The notes beneath the pieces are model-generated. The model did no database searches. It was given only the letters and a program-made list of their open reading frames with translations, and was not told where the DNA came from. From Diprion similis (Eukaryota; Arthropoda; Insecta; Hymenoptera; Diprionidae): DNA of 64,000 nt. Positions 47,575 to 58,140 of the stretch are shown here, one piece after another (the stretch's first letter is position 1; every line of letters starts with the position of its first letter). The position numbers and the translations under genes are program-made. The stretch covers positions 11,222,001-11,286,000 of the forward strand of contig NC_060112.1 of NCBI RefSeq assembly GCF_021155765.1. The letters are read 5' to 3'.

Positions 47575-48211
47575 GGGTGGTCCTTATTAAGGATGTTGAC
47601 GAATTTTTGCTACCCCCCCACCCACCTAAATCAACTTCAAATAATTCAAATAATTACCTAATTTTTTCCGATTTTTACCTCAACTTCAAGAGAGTCCACA
47701 TTGTGATGGCAGTTTGTTATGTAAATAATATGGGAAAAACTTCTTTTCTCAGTATATATTTTATTGTGAATGTTCCAAAAAATCTGTAACTGCGAGGTTT
47801 TAATGGGCATTAATGCTACTATAAAAAGGAAAAAAAAACATCACCGTATCAGCACTCTAGACAAATGGCACTTTCTTTAAATAAAGAACAGGTGAAATTT
47901 CCAGGGCGTGCAATTCGTCGAGATTGCTGTTACGATGGTGAGATTTTTTTTTTGTCAGATAGTAGCACTAATGCCCACTAAAACCTCGCAGTTAAATATT
48001 TTTTGGAACGTTATTACTTTTACAATAAAATATATACTGAAAAAAAAACTTTTCCCATGTTATTTTTATAAGAAACTTCGATCACAATGCGGACTATCTT
48101 AGAGTTGAGGTAAAAATTTGCAAAACTGGGCAATTTTTTTTTAAATACTTGAAGTTGATTTGAGGGAGTGGGGCGGCAAAAATTCGTCAACACACTAAAC
48201 AAGGATCACCC
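47575..48211. mobile_element. TA-flanked foldback/MITE element with ~250-bp arms
   Basis: A near-complete inverted repeat. The left arm (about 47575-47823) begins GGGTGGTCCTTATTAAGGATG and the right arm, read on the minus strand from 48211, begins GGGTGATCCTTG. Both then share GTTGACGAATTTTTG, ACCTCAA, TCAGTATATATTTTATTGT and TGCGAGGTTTTA in order, down to a loop of about 130 bp. TA lies directly outside each end (47573-47574 and 48212-48213). There is no transposase frame; the short open frames seen in both arms are the same sequence read on opposite strands. The GGGTG ends and TA flanks match the element at 22493-23114, suggesting the same superfamily. Confidence 0.75.
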
Positions 48212-48213
48212 TA

Positions 48214-48700
48214 ATGCATATACTATGTAGTTTTTACAATCAAATATACTTGTATCGAGCAGATATTTGTTTTAATTTATTTTATCAGTCGTGCAGTGGA
48301 TTTGATTGTAAAATTATTTTAAAATACAAATTATTTAATATTGGAAACCTACAAATTAATTCCACTTTATGTTTGTATGAATCAACATTCATATTAGTAG
48401 CGTCGAATGAAGATGAATATCAGTTAGAGTCTGTGTCTTAGCATCTACTCATCGGAGGTAAGATAAAAGAAGCGCGATATCTGTGTCATTCAACGATAAT
48501 ATGTCTCGAGAATACCGCATAAGTATGAAAATAATGTATCTCAGGCACGCGTGTAAAAAGAATAATCGATCGTCAATATTTAACTATAAGTATCAATTGG
48601 ACAAATTAGCTGGGCTGAAACGAGTGTCGGATGTTCGTCTCTAATCGCAGTCTCAGTCCGTAAACATTATCTCGTGTCAGATACTATCTACTCTTTCAGA
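48214..48700. other. AT-rich spacer upstream of the EHD gene
   Basis: No gene or clear element is seen here. Composition shifts to GC-richer from about 48700 toward the EHD start codon. Confidence 0.4.
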
Positions 48701-49270
48701 ATAAGGCCGATATCCCGAATGCACCGAGCACTTCCGGTCCGCAATAGCGTCCAATCAGAGGGCGTATCCCCGACCTTCCAGGCGTGCTACTGACGCTTGT
48801 GAGACGCCCATCAGCGCCGCCTGACTCGAGTACTTTCCAAAAATTGAATCATAATTCGACGTATGATTGTACGCACGAATATAAGTATGTAAAAATTCGC
48901 ATAAGGAACGCAAAGTAAGTTTATTGCGATCGAAATGTAGGCGAGTTGAGCGATCCCTTCACCAGCTGCGATCGCAGCGCCGCAGCGGCGGCGATTCGAA
49001 GGTTGAAGAAGCGCAGCCAGCAGCGGTCAGAAGTTGGCCGAAGTTGGAAGTTGGAAGTTGGCGAGTTGGTGCGTGGAGCGAAGCGACTGGCGACGTGAAC
49101 GCGAAACGGTGACTCAGTCGGACAGTAGAGTCAGAGTCAAGAGTCAAGAGTCCAGAGTGAAACGCGCGGTGGTCGGGTGGTGAAGCGGTGATAATAAATT
49201 TATTGGTGTTACAGTTGCACGGAGAAATTAGTGGCAAAGTGAAGGACCATAAACCATAACCGCGTCCAAT
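48700..49270 (+). promoter_or_regulatory. probable promoter and 5' UTR of the EHD gene
   Basis: A GC-richer block directly upstream of the EHD start codon. It has no TATA box in an obvious position. TCAGTC at 49114-49119 fits an arthropod initiator (TCAGTY). Short tandem repeats of GAAGTTGG type (49030-49069) and GAGTCAA type (49127-49160) lie within it. The ATG at 49271 is preceded by CCAAT. The exact transcription start and any 5' intron cannot be fixed. Confidence 0.45.
49030..49069 (+). repeat. short tandem repeat, (GA)AGTTGG type
   Basis: Four copies of AAGTTGG with 0-3 bp between them (starting near 49031, 49041, 49048 and 49055), followed by a degenerate GAGTTGG. It lies in the probable 5' UTR/promoter of the EHD gene. 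Confidence 0.7.
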
Positions 49271-50070
49271 ATGTTCAGCTGGCTAAATCGCGAGGACAAT
49301 GGCAAGGCGGAGCTCTTCGAGAACGTGACCGAAGGCCTGAAGAAGATCTACAGGTCGAAGCTGCTGCCCCTCGAGCAGCATTACCAGTTCCACGATTTTC
49401 ACTCGCCGCAGCTCGACGATCCTGACTTCGATGCGAAGCCGATGATCCTGCTGGTCGGTCAGTACTCGACGGGGAAAACGACGTTCATAAAGTACCTCCT
49501 GGAGCGGGACTTCCCGGGGATCCGGATCGGCCCCGAGCCGACTACAGACCGGTTCATTGCCGTCATGTACGATGAGAAGGAGGGCGTGATTCCTGGTAAC
49601 GCCTTGGTCGTCGATCCCAACAAGCAGTTCCGACCCCTCTCAAAGTTTGGGAACGCCTTCCTCAATCGGTTCCAGTGCTCGACGGTCGCCTCCCCGGTTC
49701 TCAAGGGCATATCCATCGTCGACACCCCTGGTATTCTGTCCGGTGAAAAGCAGCGCGTGGACAGAGGCTACGACTTCACCGGGGTGCTCGAGTGGTTCGC
49801 AGAGCGCGTCGACAGGATCATTCTACTTTTCGATGCCCACAAGTTGGACATCTCTGACGAGTTCAGGAGGTCCATCGAGGCTCTGCGGGGCCACGATGAT
49901 AAGATTAGAATCGTACTAAACAAGGCTGATATGATTGATCATCAGCAGCTCATGCGGGTCTACGGGGCCCTTATGTGGTCCCTTGGCAAAGTTCTGCAGA
50001 CACCCGAAGTCGCCAGGGTCTATATCGGCTCCTTCTGGGACCAGCCGCTTAGATACGACGTTAATCGCAG
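49271..50070 (+). CDS. Past1: EH-domain-containing protein (EHD/Past1), coding exon 1 of 5
   Basis: This is the first exon of a dynamin-like ATPase that oligomerises on membranes and drives endocytic recycling and tubule scission or stabilisation. The spliced CDS (49271-50070, 52676-52784, 53335-53653, 54601-54771, 55306-55511) totals 1605 nt and encodes 534 aa, the usual length of the family. Exon 1 starts MFSW, as in animal EHDs, and carries nearly the whole nucleotide-binding domain: P-loop GQYSTGKT (63-70), switch region TTDRFIAV (91-98), DTPG (151-154) and NKAD (217-220). It ends in codon 267 at a CAG/GTGAGG donor. Where vertebrate EHDs have KPF/NPF-type motifs around residue 120, this protein has NKQFRPLSKFGNAF. 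Identity with the family is beyond doubt; the symbol assumes the insect single-copy orthologue Past1. Confidence 0.97.
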
Positions 50071-52675
50071 GTGAGGTTATGCTTGATGCAGGTTTTTGGT
50101 TTCAATCGAAGCCAGGTTTGGGTCAATCAAGCATGTTGTAGATTTTTGTTTGAACAGTTGATGATTCGCTGTTGGGTTAAAGTTTGAAACGATGTAAATG
50201 CATTTTTAGAAAAACTTTATCTGAAATTCAGGAAACCGTTATCATCATTCGATAGCTGATATTTTATGAATTTAACTCTTTCAAAGTTATCCTCTAGCTG
50301 CAGAACAATGTTTTTATATCAACATTTTTTATGTTAATAATACTAACTCGAGCAATGTAACTTGATCTATGGTTATTATTGTTCAAAATGGGATTTCGCT
50401 GGCAGTTTTTTTTAATTAAAATTTGTGTGAATTGAGAATAAGCACCTGTTTCAATCGCAAGCCTTGCAGCTACCGAGTAAACTACGATAATTTTCCTAAA
50501 TGGGGCAATATTAGTTTACAAATATTGCAGTTTCATTTTCGCAGGTTTTATTTACAGTTGTGTGCATCAACATAAGAGATGCATCATCGATTCATGGTTT
50601 TACAATTCACTCGATTGATAACACTGATTGTTATCCTGTATAAAATAGAGTAATTTACAATGGCTCAGCGGAATGAAATCTTGATGAGATATGATTATCA
50701 AGAAATAAGATAAAAAACGAATTGATCACCCCAAATTTTTCAGGTTCCATTGAATACTCCAGAGGCTATAATACAATAACGCACTACGGCAGTTATGCAG
50801 CTGTTTCAGCAATTCAAATCAATATCTTCACTTCTGACTCGCATGTTTTTACAACAACTGAAAAAGCATAACTCATGCAAATGATACATTCCACAGTAGC
50901 TTAAGTCAAATTTACAATTCTTGCAGTCCTTCAGGTTAAGCTGATTGTTTAATTTAAGTTTTCTGGTGTCTAGCTATCTTACGCGTGTAATCGTGACATT
51001 AGAACATCATCAAAACTTGCTCATATAAAAGTTAGTAAAGCATTGAATTTTGCTTCTCAAAACTCTGATAAAGTAACGGAATATAAAATCTTGCCTTCTA
51101 TCGCTCACCCTGTAAAGTTAGGAGGGAAATTTAAACCATTGACCTTGTCTAGGTCATCAGCCAATTGAACTTCCGGAGAATTGATTAGCCACGTTGTTAT
51201 AATGTATGGTAAATTTCACTCTCCCAAAATTCAATACACACCTCATTGACCGTACCAAACTTCAATTGATAGAGACGAGTTAAGTACGGAGTAACTATTT
51301 TAGTCCTTCATCTCCTTTGTTATTAAATGTCACTTGGTGTTTCATATTTAATTGTTGAAAAAGTCTGTGGTTCATCTGGCTGACACACACACACTTCCTC
51401 TCCAATTCATTCTTCTATTGTTCTCAATGTTATCTTTTATCAAAATAAAAAACAAAATTTTGTTGCATTTCCTGAAGAGATTTTTGAGTTTTCATGGCAA
51501 TCTAAAAAATAGTAAACAATAGGCAATGAACTAGCAATGTTCACAATCGTTATATTTTGTTGAGTTATATCTGCGTAAGTACAGCTGATGTAGGTTACGG
51601 ATATCCTCGTTTTGGCGCTGCCCGTAAAAGTATATACCGGTTAATTTCCTTGACACGTAATACTGCGTTATATCTGACATCAGGCTGTGTCTTGTTTGTT
51701 TGTCACGGTTTGATTGCCTACAAATGATCGCTAAATGTTTCGTTGCGCCTGAAGTATATTTTCCGACAATGAAATCAAATTCTGGATATTTCCAAAGATG
51801 TTTGCAAAATGTGTAAATTTGAAGATTCGATAACTCATCGAGTGCTCGTGTAAGAAATATAATTAATTCGTTAATGTAAATACAAACACTTCATCTTTAT
51901 CTTCAATTTAACTTATGGTATATTCCCTAGAAATTGTAAAAATGTTTTTAGAATTCCATCACGGCATCATGCCTTTGAATTTTATCAATACATTTTTAGT
52001 CACCATTGGAGATATGATTTATTAATGTGCATGTGTTGTACTTTTAGTTTTACACATCATTTGCAGACCTGTTCGATTGCCAAGCATGTAGTTATCGAAA
52101 CCTCATCCTTTGGGGATTTAGTAACATGGCACATGTATCCGAAATTCATTACCTTGTACTGTTTTATTCAGTAAATCATGTGGGATAAACTAGTTGAGAA
52201 GTATTGAAAAAACCGGTGTATTCTGTATTGATACTATCCCGAAACAGAAATGTAGATGAATTGTGTCATCATTGATAGTTTATTGCCTCTGTTCAACCGT
52301 TTCATTGTCAGCTTGACTAACAATATTATATCTCCACTTTCTATTTCACTGATAACAGTCTAGGTGAGATAACTGACGTTATTATTACTAGAGCTCAAAT
52401 GATGTGGATCTATTTAGCGAAGATGAAGCATCATTTCACGCCTATGATGAAGGAATTATTGTATTAAATGCAATTAAAAACGCTTTATAGCTGCCAATCA
52501 CTAATTTCCTATTTATGCTCTTGAGGATTATTTAATGTTGCTGCTGTATAACTGTCTGCAATGTTTGTTTGTACCACTAATTGTAAGAATATATAACAAA
52601 CTAGACTCTTGAGTATCGTCGATTCATATATACTTGAAGAATCAAATAAAATTTAAATCTTATTACTTTCTCCAG
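50071..52675 (+). other. intron 1 of the EHD gene
   Basis: 2605 nt, GTGAGG...CTCCAG. It is AT-rich, with a short CA microsatellite near 51386-51394. No other gene or element is seen in it. Confidence 0.9.
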
Positions 52676-52784
52676 GCTTTTTGAAGACGAGGAACAAGAT
52701 CTGTTCAAAGATATGCAATCGTTGCCCAGGAATGCTGCGCTTAGAAAACTTAATGACCTAATCAAACGTGCTCGCCTAGCTAAG
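52676..52784 (+). CDS. Past1: EHD/Past1 coding exon 2
   Basis: Encodes the end of codon 267 and residues 268-303 ([13 protein letters not shown] ... RARLAK), the helical segment following the G domain. Bounded by CTCCAG and GTGAGA; it ends on a codon boundary. The EHD hallmark [18 protein letters not shown] is intact. Confidence 0.96.
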
Positions 52785-53334
52785 GTGAGAAATTAACAAT
52801 GAAGGAAACCTCTAATCTGTCCGGGACCTTGGTCATCATAAAAATAGACAGTGACTGTCGTCTTTCTCTTCACATATCAGCTAAAAGATCAACTATAATC
52901 GTACTTATTCCTATTCCGTTGTTTCTTACTTCTTAACATTACTTGCATGTACTTATTTGTAATAATATGTAGATACTCTTCTTTTTGTCAGCTATCTTAG
53001 CTTGATGCTCATTTTCTCTTAATGTTTTCATTTGAACATCGATTTTCCGCTCATTATGATACTGACACTTGAATATCGGATAAGTTTTTACCATAACATA
53101 ATACCTGAGCATAGTACACAATATTTGAACAGTGAAATCTCTCTTACTCACGACACGGGTTGTCGTAGACGTTGATTATTTAATGTTCAATTATCTCAAG
53201 AATGTATAAGTTTCAGTCAGTTTTTATAATAAGTCAGTTTTTTTTGCACCGATATGTACAAATGCGAAACCAAAAAAAAATACAGAAATTGTTTCAGTTC
53301 TGAATGCATACTAACAATTTTGAAATTATCACAG

Positions 53335-53653
53335 GTTCACGCTTACATCATTAGTGCATTGCGAAAAGACATGCCGTCAATGTTTGGAAAAGATGGAAAA
53401 AAGAAGGACCTTATTAAAAATTTGGGTCAAGTGTATGACCAGATACAAAGGGAGCATCAAATATCTCCTGGCGATTTTCCGGATTTGAAAAAAATGCAGG
53501 AATCTCTGGCTCATCATGATTTCACCAAATTCCATCCACTCAAACCCAGGCTACTGGAAATTGTGGATAAAATGCTTGCTGAGGATATTGCTAAACTTAT
53601 GGCTATGATTCCTCACGAAGAAATGGCCACCTCCACGGAACCAATGATCAAGG
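53335..53653 (+). CDS. Past1: EHD/Past1 coding exon 3
   Basis: Encodes residues 304-409 plus one nucleotide: VHAYIISALRKDMPSMFGK through ATSTEPMIK. This is the remainder of the helical domain, with the conserved EHQISPGDFPDLKKMQ. Acceptor ATCACAG, donor GTGAGA. The frame stays open into the preceding intron, but homology fixes the exon start at VHAY. Confidence 0.95.
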
Positions 53654-54600
53654 GTGAGAAAACACATTCATCGATTATTACATATTGTGCGCTTAGTATT
53701 CGGTGAAAATAAATTGACCGAACATGCGATTAGCAAATAGTTGCAACTAAAGAAAACAATGTAAATGTAGCAACCGTCGCCGTTACTTTTTCAAAGCATT
53801 TGCATCTATCGAAAGAATTAGTCTCTCAAAAGAATGTTAATGAATTGTGGATGCCATTCCAGCAATGATGTTCATTTCAAACAGAAATTGTACACGCCTG
53901 AATTAATTAATTCTTGAGTGATAGACCAGAAAGCAATTCAATAATCTGTGACGTTTATTCCATGTAATATTTACACTTGATTGGGTATCAAAGAATTTGT
54001 CATATTCCGAGAAAATTACTCAACACCCAGTGACAGCTGTAATCGATGACAAATAGCAGTTAACCTGATTCATGAATTATGATTCTAAACTGACAGAATA
54101 TTTTTTTTTTCTTCCAACTTCTTTATTGGTTATCAATCACGTAACTTGCACACATCAATTCAGAGCAATTTCATTATACGACACGAACAGTATTTGCATT
54201 TATCGTCCAGAATCTTGAGGGACTTTAGAACCCAGAGATGCGTGCAGTGAGAACGTTCAGACATGGATTTACTTCACATTTAATAAAGTTGCCAACGCAT
54301 CTGAGCAAACAATTGACAATACTATCAGTGTTCCATATATTCGTTATATCTGGGCTAATGGAGTTTGTTAAATACACTGTCCATATTTACTCTCTTTTTC
54401 TCTCAATTATCGATGATTCTCTCGGAATGCTGACACGTGAAGATTAGAGATCTACTTTTATTTCCCATTCTCTTCTCTTCAGATGTACAATCAATCTCAT
54501 ATTTCATTTATTGTATTACATAGACTGAGAGAATGATCATTATGTAATTGATTCGTTTCAACTAAGTTACAGTTTTGAATATATGCTTAATTACTTTCAG

Positions 54601-54771
54601 GTGGTGCCTTCGAGGGAGTAGAAGATCAGGTCAGTCCGTTTGGCTACAAGAGAGGTGAAGGTATTGATGCTGGTGCTGGCGAACCAGAGTGGATCGTTAA
54701 TAAGGAACGTTATAAGTGGGACTCGATGTTTGACAGTCTTGGTCCCATGGACGGGAAAATTACTGGTGCTG
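54601..54771 (+). CDS. Past1: EHD/Past1 coding exon 4
   Basis: Encodes residues 410-466 and the first nucleotide of codon 467. It contains the linker (GGAFEGVEDQVSPFGYKRGEG) and the start of the EH domain (KWDSMFDSLGPMDGKITGA). Acceptor TTTCAG, donor GTGAGT. The linker retains a PFGY motif comparable to the GPFGHGYGEG segment of vertebrate EHDs. Confidence 0.95.
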
Positions 54772-55305
54772 GTGAGTGTTCGAATCCATATTGTGTACAT
54801 TGTTCTCTCAATAATTTCTAGAGATCTTAATCATATTTTTGGTTACGAAACTAGTTCAATGAAGAATACGAATGATGAATACTAGATTGCCCTTTTGAAA
54901 AGTTTGAAATCCACATTTTGAATGATTTCTCTGACAGTAAATTCCGTTATTGTAATTGGTATAATATTAGATATCTCGATACAAGTGGACATTTAAATGT
55001 TTAAATTCAATCGTTTATCAGTTTTTGCATGATTATCAATACATGATCAGGTGGCAAATAAGCCATGTCAGTGGATAATATGCGCAATGTATGGGATTTC
55101 GATTAGTTTATTACAAATATCTTCAAAGAGTAATACTTGAGCAGCTGTGATAAGCTCGCTTCATTTATACAGACTTTGAACGTCTTTATAAGTAACTGAT
55201 GAAAATTATTATACTTTTTCATTGCTTGGTACCAAAGTCGCGACCTAATTTAGAAGTCTTAGTTTTCCAGATTGTTGATTCTTATGTATATCCACTTTGT
55301 TTCAG

Positions 55306-55511
55306 CTGCTAAATCTGAGATGGTCAAATCCAAGCTGCCAAACAGCGTCCTAGGAAAGATTTGGAAGCTTTCTGATATAGACCAGGATGGTTTGCTGGAT
55401 GCGGATGAATTTGCACTGGCGATGCACCTAATCAATGTTAAAATAGATGGTCATGATATACCTTCGGAACTTCCGGAACATCTGGTGCCCCCTTCGAAAC
55501 GTAACTTATGA
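55306..55511 (+). CDS. Past1: EHD/Past1 coding exon 5 (EH domain, stop)
   Basis: Encodes residues 467-534. It carries most of the C-terminal EH domain, which binds Asn-Pro-Phe peptides of endocytic partners. The invariant Trp is at 486, within KIWKLSDIDQDG. The calcium-binding EF-hand loop spans 490-501 (D490, D492, D494, G495, E501) and has every ligand position filled. The protein ends PPSKRNL before TGA. Acceptor TTTCAG. Confidence 0.96.
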
Positions 55512-58140
55512 ATGTGACGGATGTGTGTGATGTAGGTTGTTCCAGCCACGCGCACTTTGACACAGCTAGACCAATCAATTCCATTTTTTTTCCTTCACAT
55601 CACAGTTAAAATTGATAAGGATCATTTACACCATTCAAGTGAACATAATAAAATACGAGGGCATATGGTATATATAATACATTCTATCTACATTATTGTA
55701 AACGCAATACTAGACTTCTTGGCGATATAAGTGTCGGTTTTCTTTTGTGTCTATGAAGAAAAACGTTCATACATTTTTTGTTCGCACTTTTGTTATGATA
55801 GTGAAAGTAACGATACTTCGACCGTGATCGTGAGACGTGTTTGCGACAGGCGTATGAGAGTTTCTTTGTTAACTAGGCCACTTCGTTCGTTGATCACTTG
55901 CACTCACTTTTTTTTTAAATCGCACAAATTGTAATACTACCTGAGATAACTCTAATTATTTGTGAAGTTTTCTCAAACGCAACCGTTCTCAGGGGTGTTT
56001 TCTTTTTAATTTAGTCAGTATACGGTAAAGGCGCGTAAAAATGCACGTAAGAAATATTTATTGCCAGTTTTTTGTAAACTAAAAATATCTGAGTGGTTGG
56101 CGTGAAATTTGTACCAATTTTTAGAAAGTTTCGTGCTTATTTCGTGCAAGTTGTACTTGTTTGTAATACTGCTCTAGTGTTTTACTGTGCCTACTTGAAT
56201 GTCATAAACGACAATTTAAGAAACGTAACTAGAAAGATTACCATTTAGTCATTGGTAAATCGAAAAAGGAAAAAAAAAACTTTTTCCACGCAGTAAGAAA
56301 ATTATTTTTATAACGCGGTAAATAAACAGTAGGAAATTCAATAACTACAAGGATTCTGAAAATTTCATCACGTGTAATCGTTAATTTTTGGAGATATAAA
56401 GAGTAACTTTGACTACTGTATTATATTTTACTGTACCCAGTTCATAGTGTCCGGCGAATTTTGATCTAGAGATTTCTAGTAAAATTTAAATACTGAGAGG
56501 CATTAGCGTGATTTTCAAACTATCAAAAAATAACGAAATTGATGATGTTTGAAATTGAATATCTTTGACTGTCTCCTTTTAAAGTGATTGATTATTTCTG
56601 TCAAAAATCACTAAATCCACACTGCAATATTTATTCAGACAGTTTTGTCAAAATTCGTTAGATATTTATTTAAACATCAAACAACATAATTAATGATAAT
56701 ATTAAACTTAATTTATGTAATCATTATAAGTGATACAAGTGTCCATTTGCTTGCGCATGTTCCTTTATAACGTAAGTCTATGTATGATTTGACAAATTAA
56801 TTGAATCATCTGACTGTTATGCGAGCCCAGGGCACAATGTTGGAATACATACGATAGCAACTAGACTGTTTTGTTACCGATCGCACATTGGTCGATTTTT
56901 ACACCAACAAATAATGAATACGATTTAATCTGATGTATATTCGTAGTAACAGCTTACGATCAGTTTATACATGTATATACCTACATTCATAATTGCATAA
57001 TATATATACTATGTATAGTAATTATATTATAATACTTATTATCCACTTGCAAAATTTTTGTTCAAAATTTCTTGCTTCATGATATATTATCTATATGAAA
57101 TTTATATCGTGAATTATTGTCAATGAAATTATTTGACTTGACAGCAAATGTTTATACCTATATACATATTATACGTATATATAACAAAGAAATTTGCAGA
57201 AAGAAAAACGTACCTACTGTAAATATTGGGATTGGATTTGAATGACAATAGGCACTTATTGTTTGTAAATAATAATCATTCCCAGGACATGTATACCTAT
57301 CTTTGATGTTAATTAATTATATATAAAAAATCGTCGCGAGAAATCTAATTGAGAAAAATAAGCTAAGTCTACACTTATTTATTACTGATTGCACAGAGAT
57401 TTGCTGCAGACTTATCAAAAATAAAATACCAACAATTAGAAGTGCAAACAAAACTAACATCAATGCCTAATAATGATACAATCTTCGATCACAATTTTCC
57501 TTAGCACTGCCTTTATATAACGCATTTACAATGTGATATGTATATTTTTCTATGTGATTGGAAGCAGAAAAACTAATTCAGATAATTTATTATAAAAATA
57601 CAAAATAACAAACAAATTAATTGAATAATAATGATAAATAATAATACGAAATGGTAATAATATTAATTTCCATACTGGATTACCAAAGAACTGATCAAGA
57701 TTTATTTTGTGCAATTGGTGTGCTTAAAATAAATATTTAATATCATGAAATTGTTATTATTATTATTTTTTTTTTTTCTTAATTATAAATATCCATGGTG
57801 TGGCTGTATGCATGCGTGGAAAGTACATCATTGTATACAATGCAGTTGCAATTCCGATGTCTCGAATGGAGTTTACTATCTGCGGAATGACCATCGTCTC
57901 GGAAATACTGAACAAAAACAAATTTTAATACTTCTATTGTAAATTAATTTATAGAAATGATAGCAAATACAATAAATTGAATTGAATAAATTATGTTATT
58001 GAAAAGTCTTCCATGCGTTCCTTATGTCCATTGTACATAGATTATATAAAATGTTTGGGTATCTAGATTTCACGCCATGGAGGTTTGATGATACACTATA
58101 AAGCACTACGCAATATGTTACTCGTATAGTCCGAAGCTCA
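55512..58140 (+). other. AT-rich 3' UTR and flank of the EHD gene
   Basis: No further gene is seen. The first AATAAA after the stop is at 55647-55652, and another at 56321-56326 precedes a long AT-rich run. Either could end the EHD transcript. The block stops abruptly at the satellite boundary near 58140. Confidence 0.45.

Noticed and set aside
47565..48202. Short frames on opposite strands at 47565-47789 and 48020-48202 as paired genes
   Set aside because: They are the two arms of the same inverted repeat read in mirror image.
53254..53334. N-terminal extension of the EHD exon 3 frame
   Set aside because: It is intron sequence that happens to be open; homology and the ATCACAG acceptor fix the exon start at 53335.
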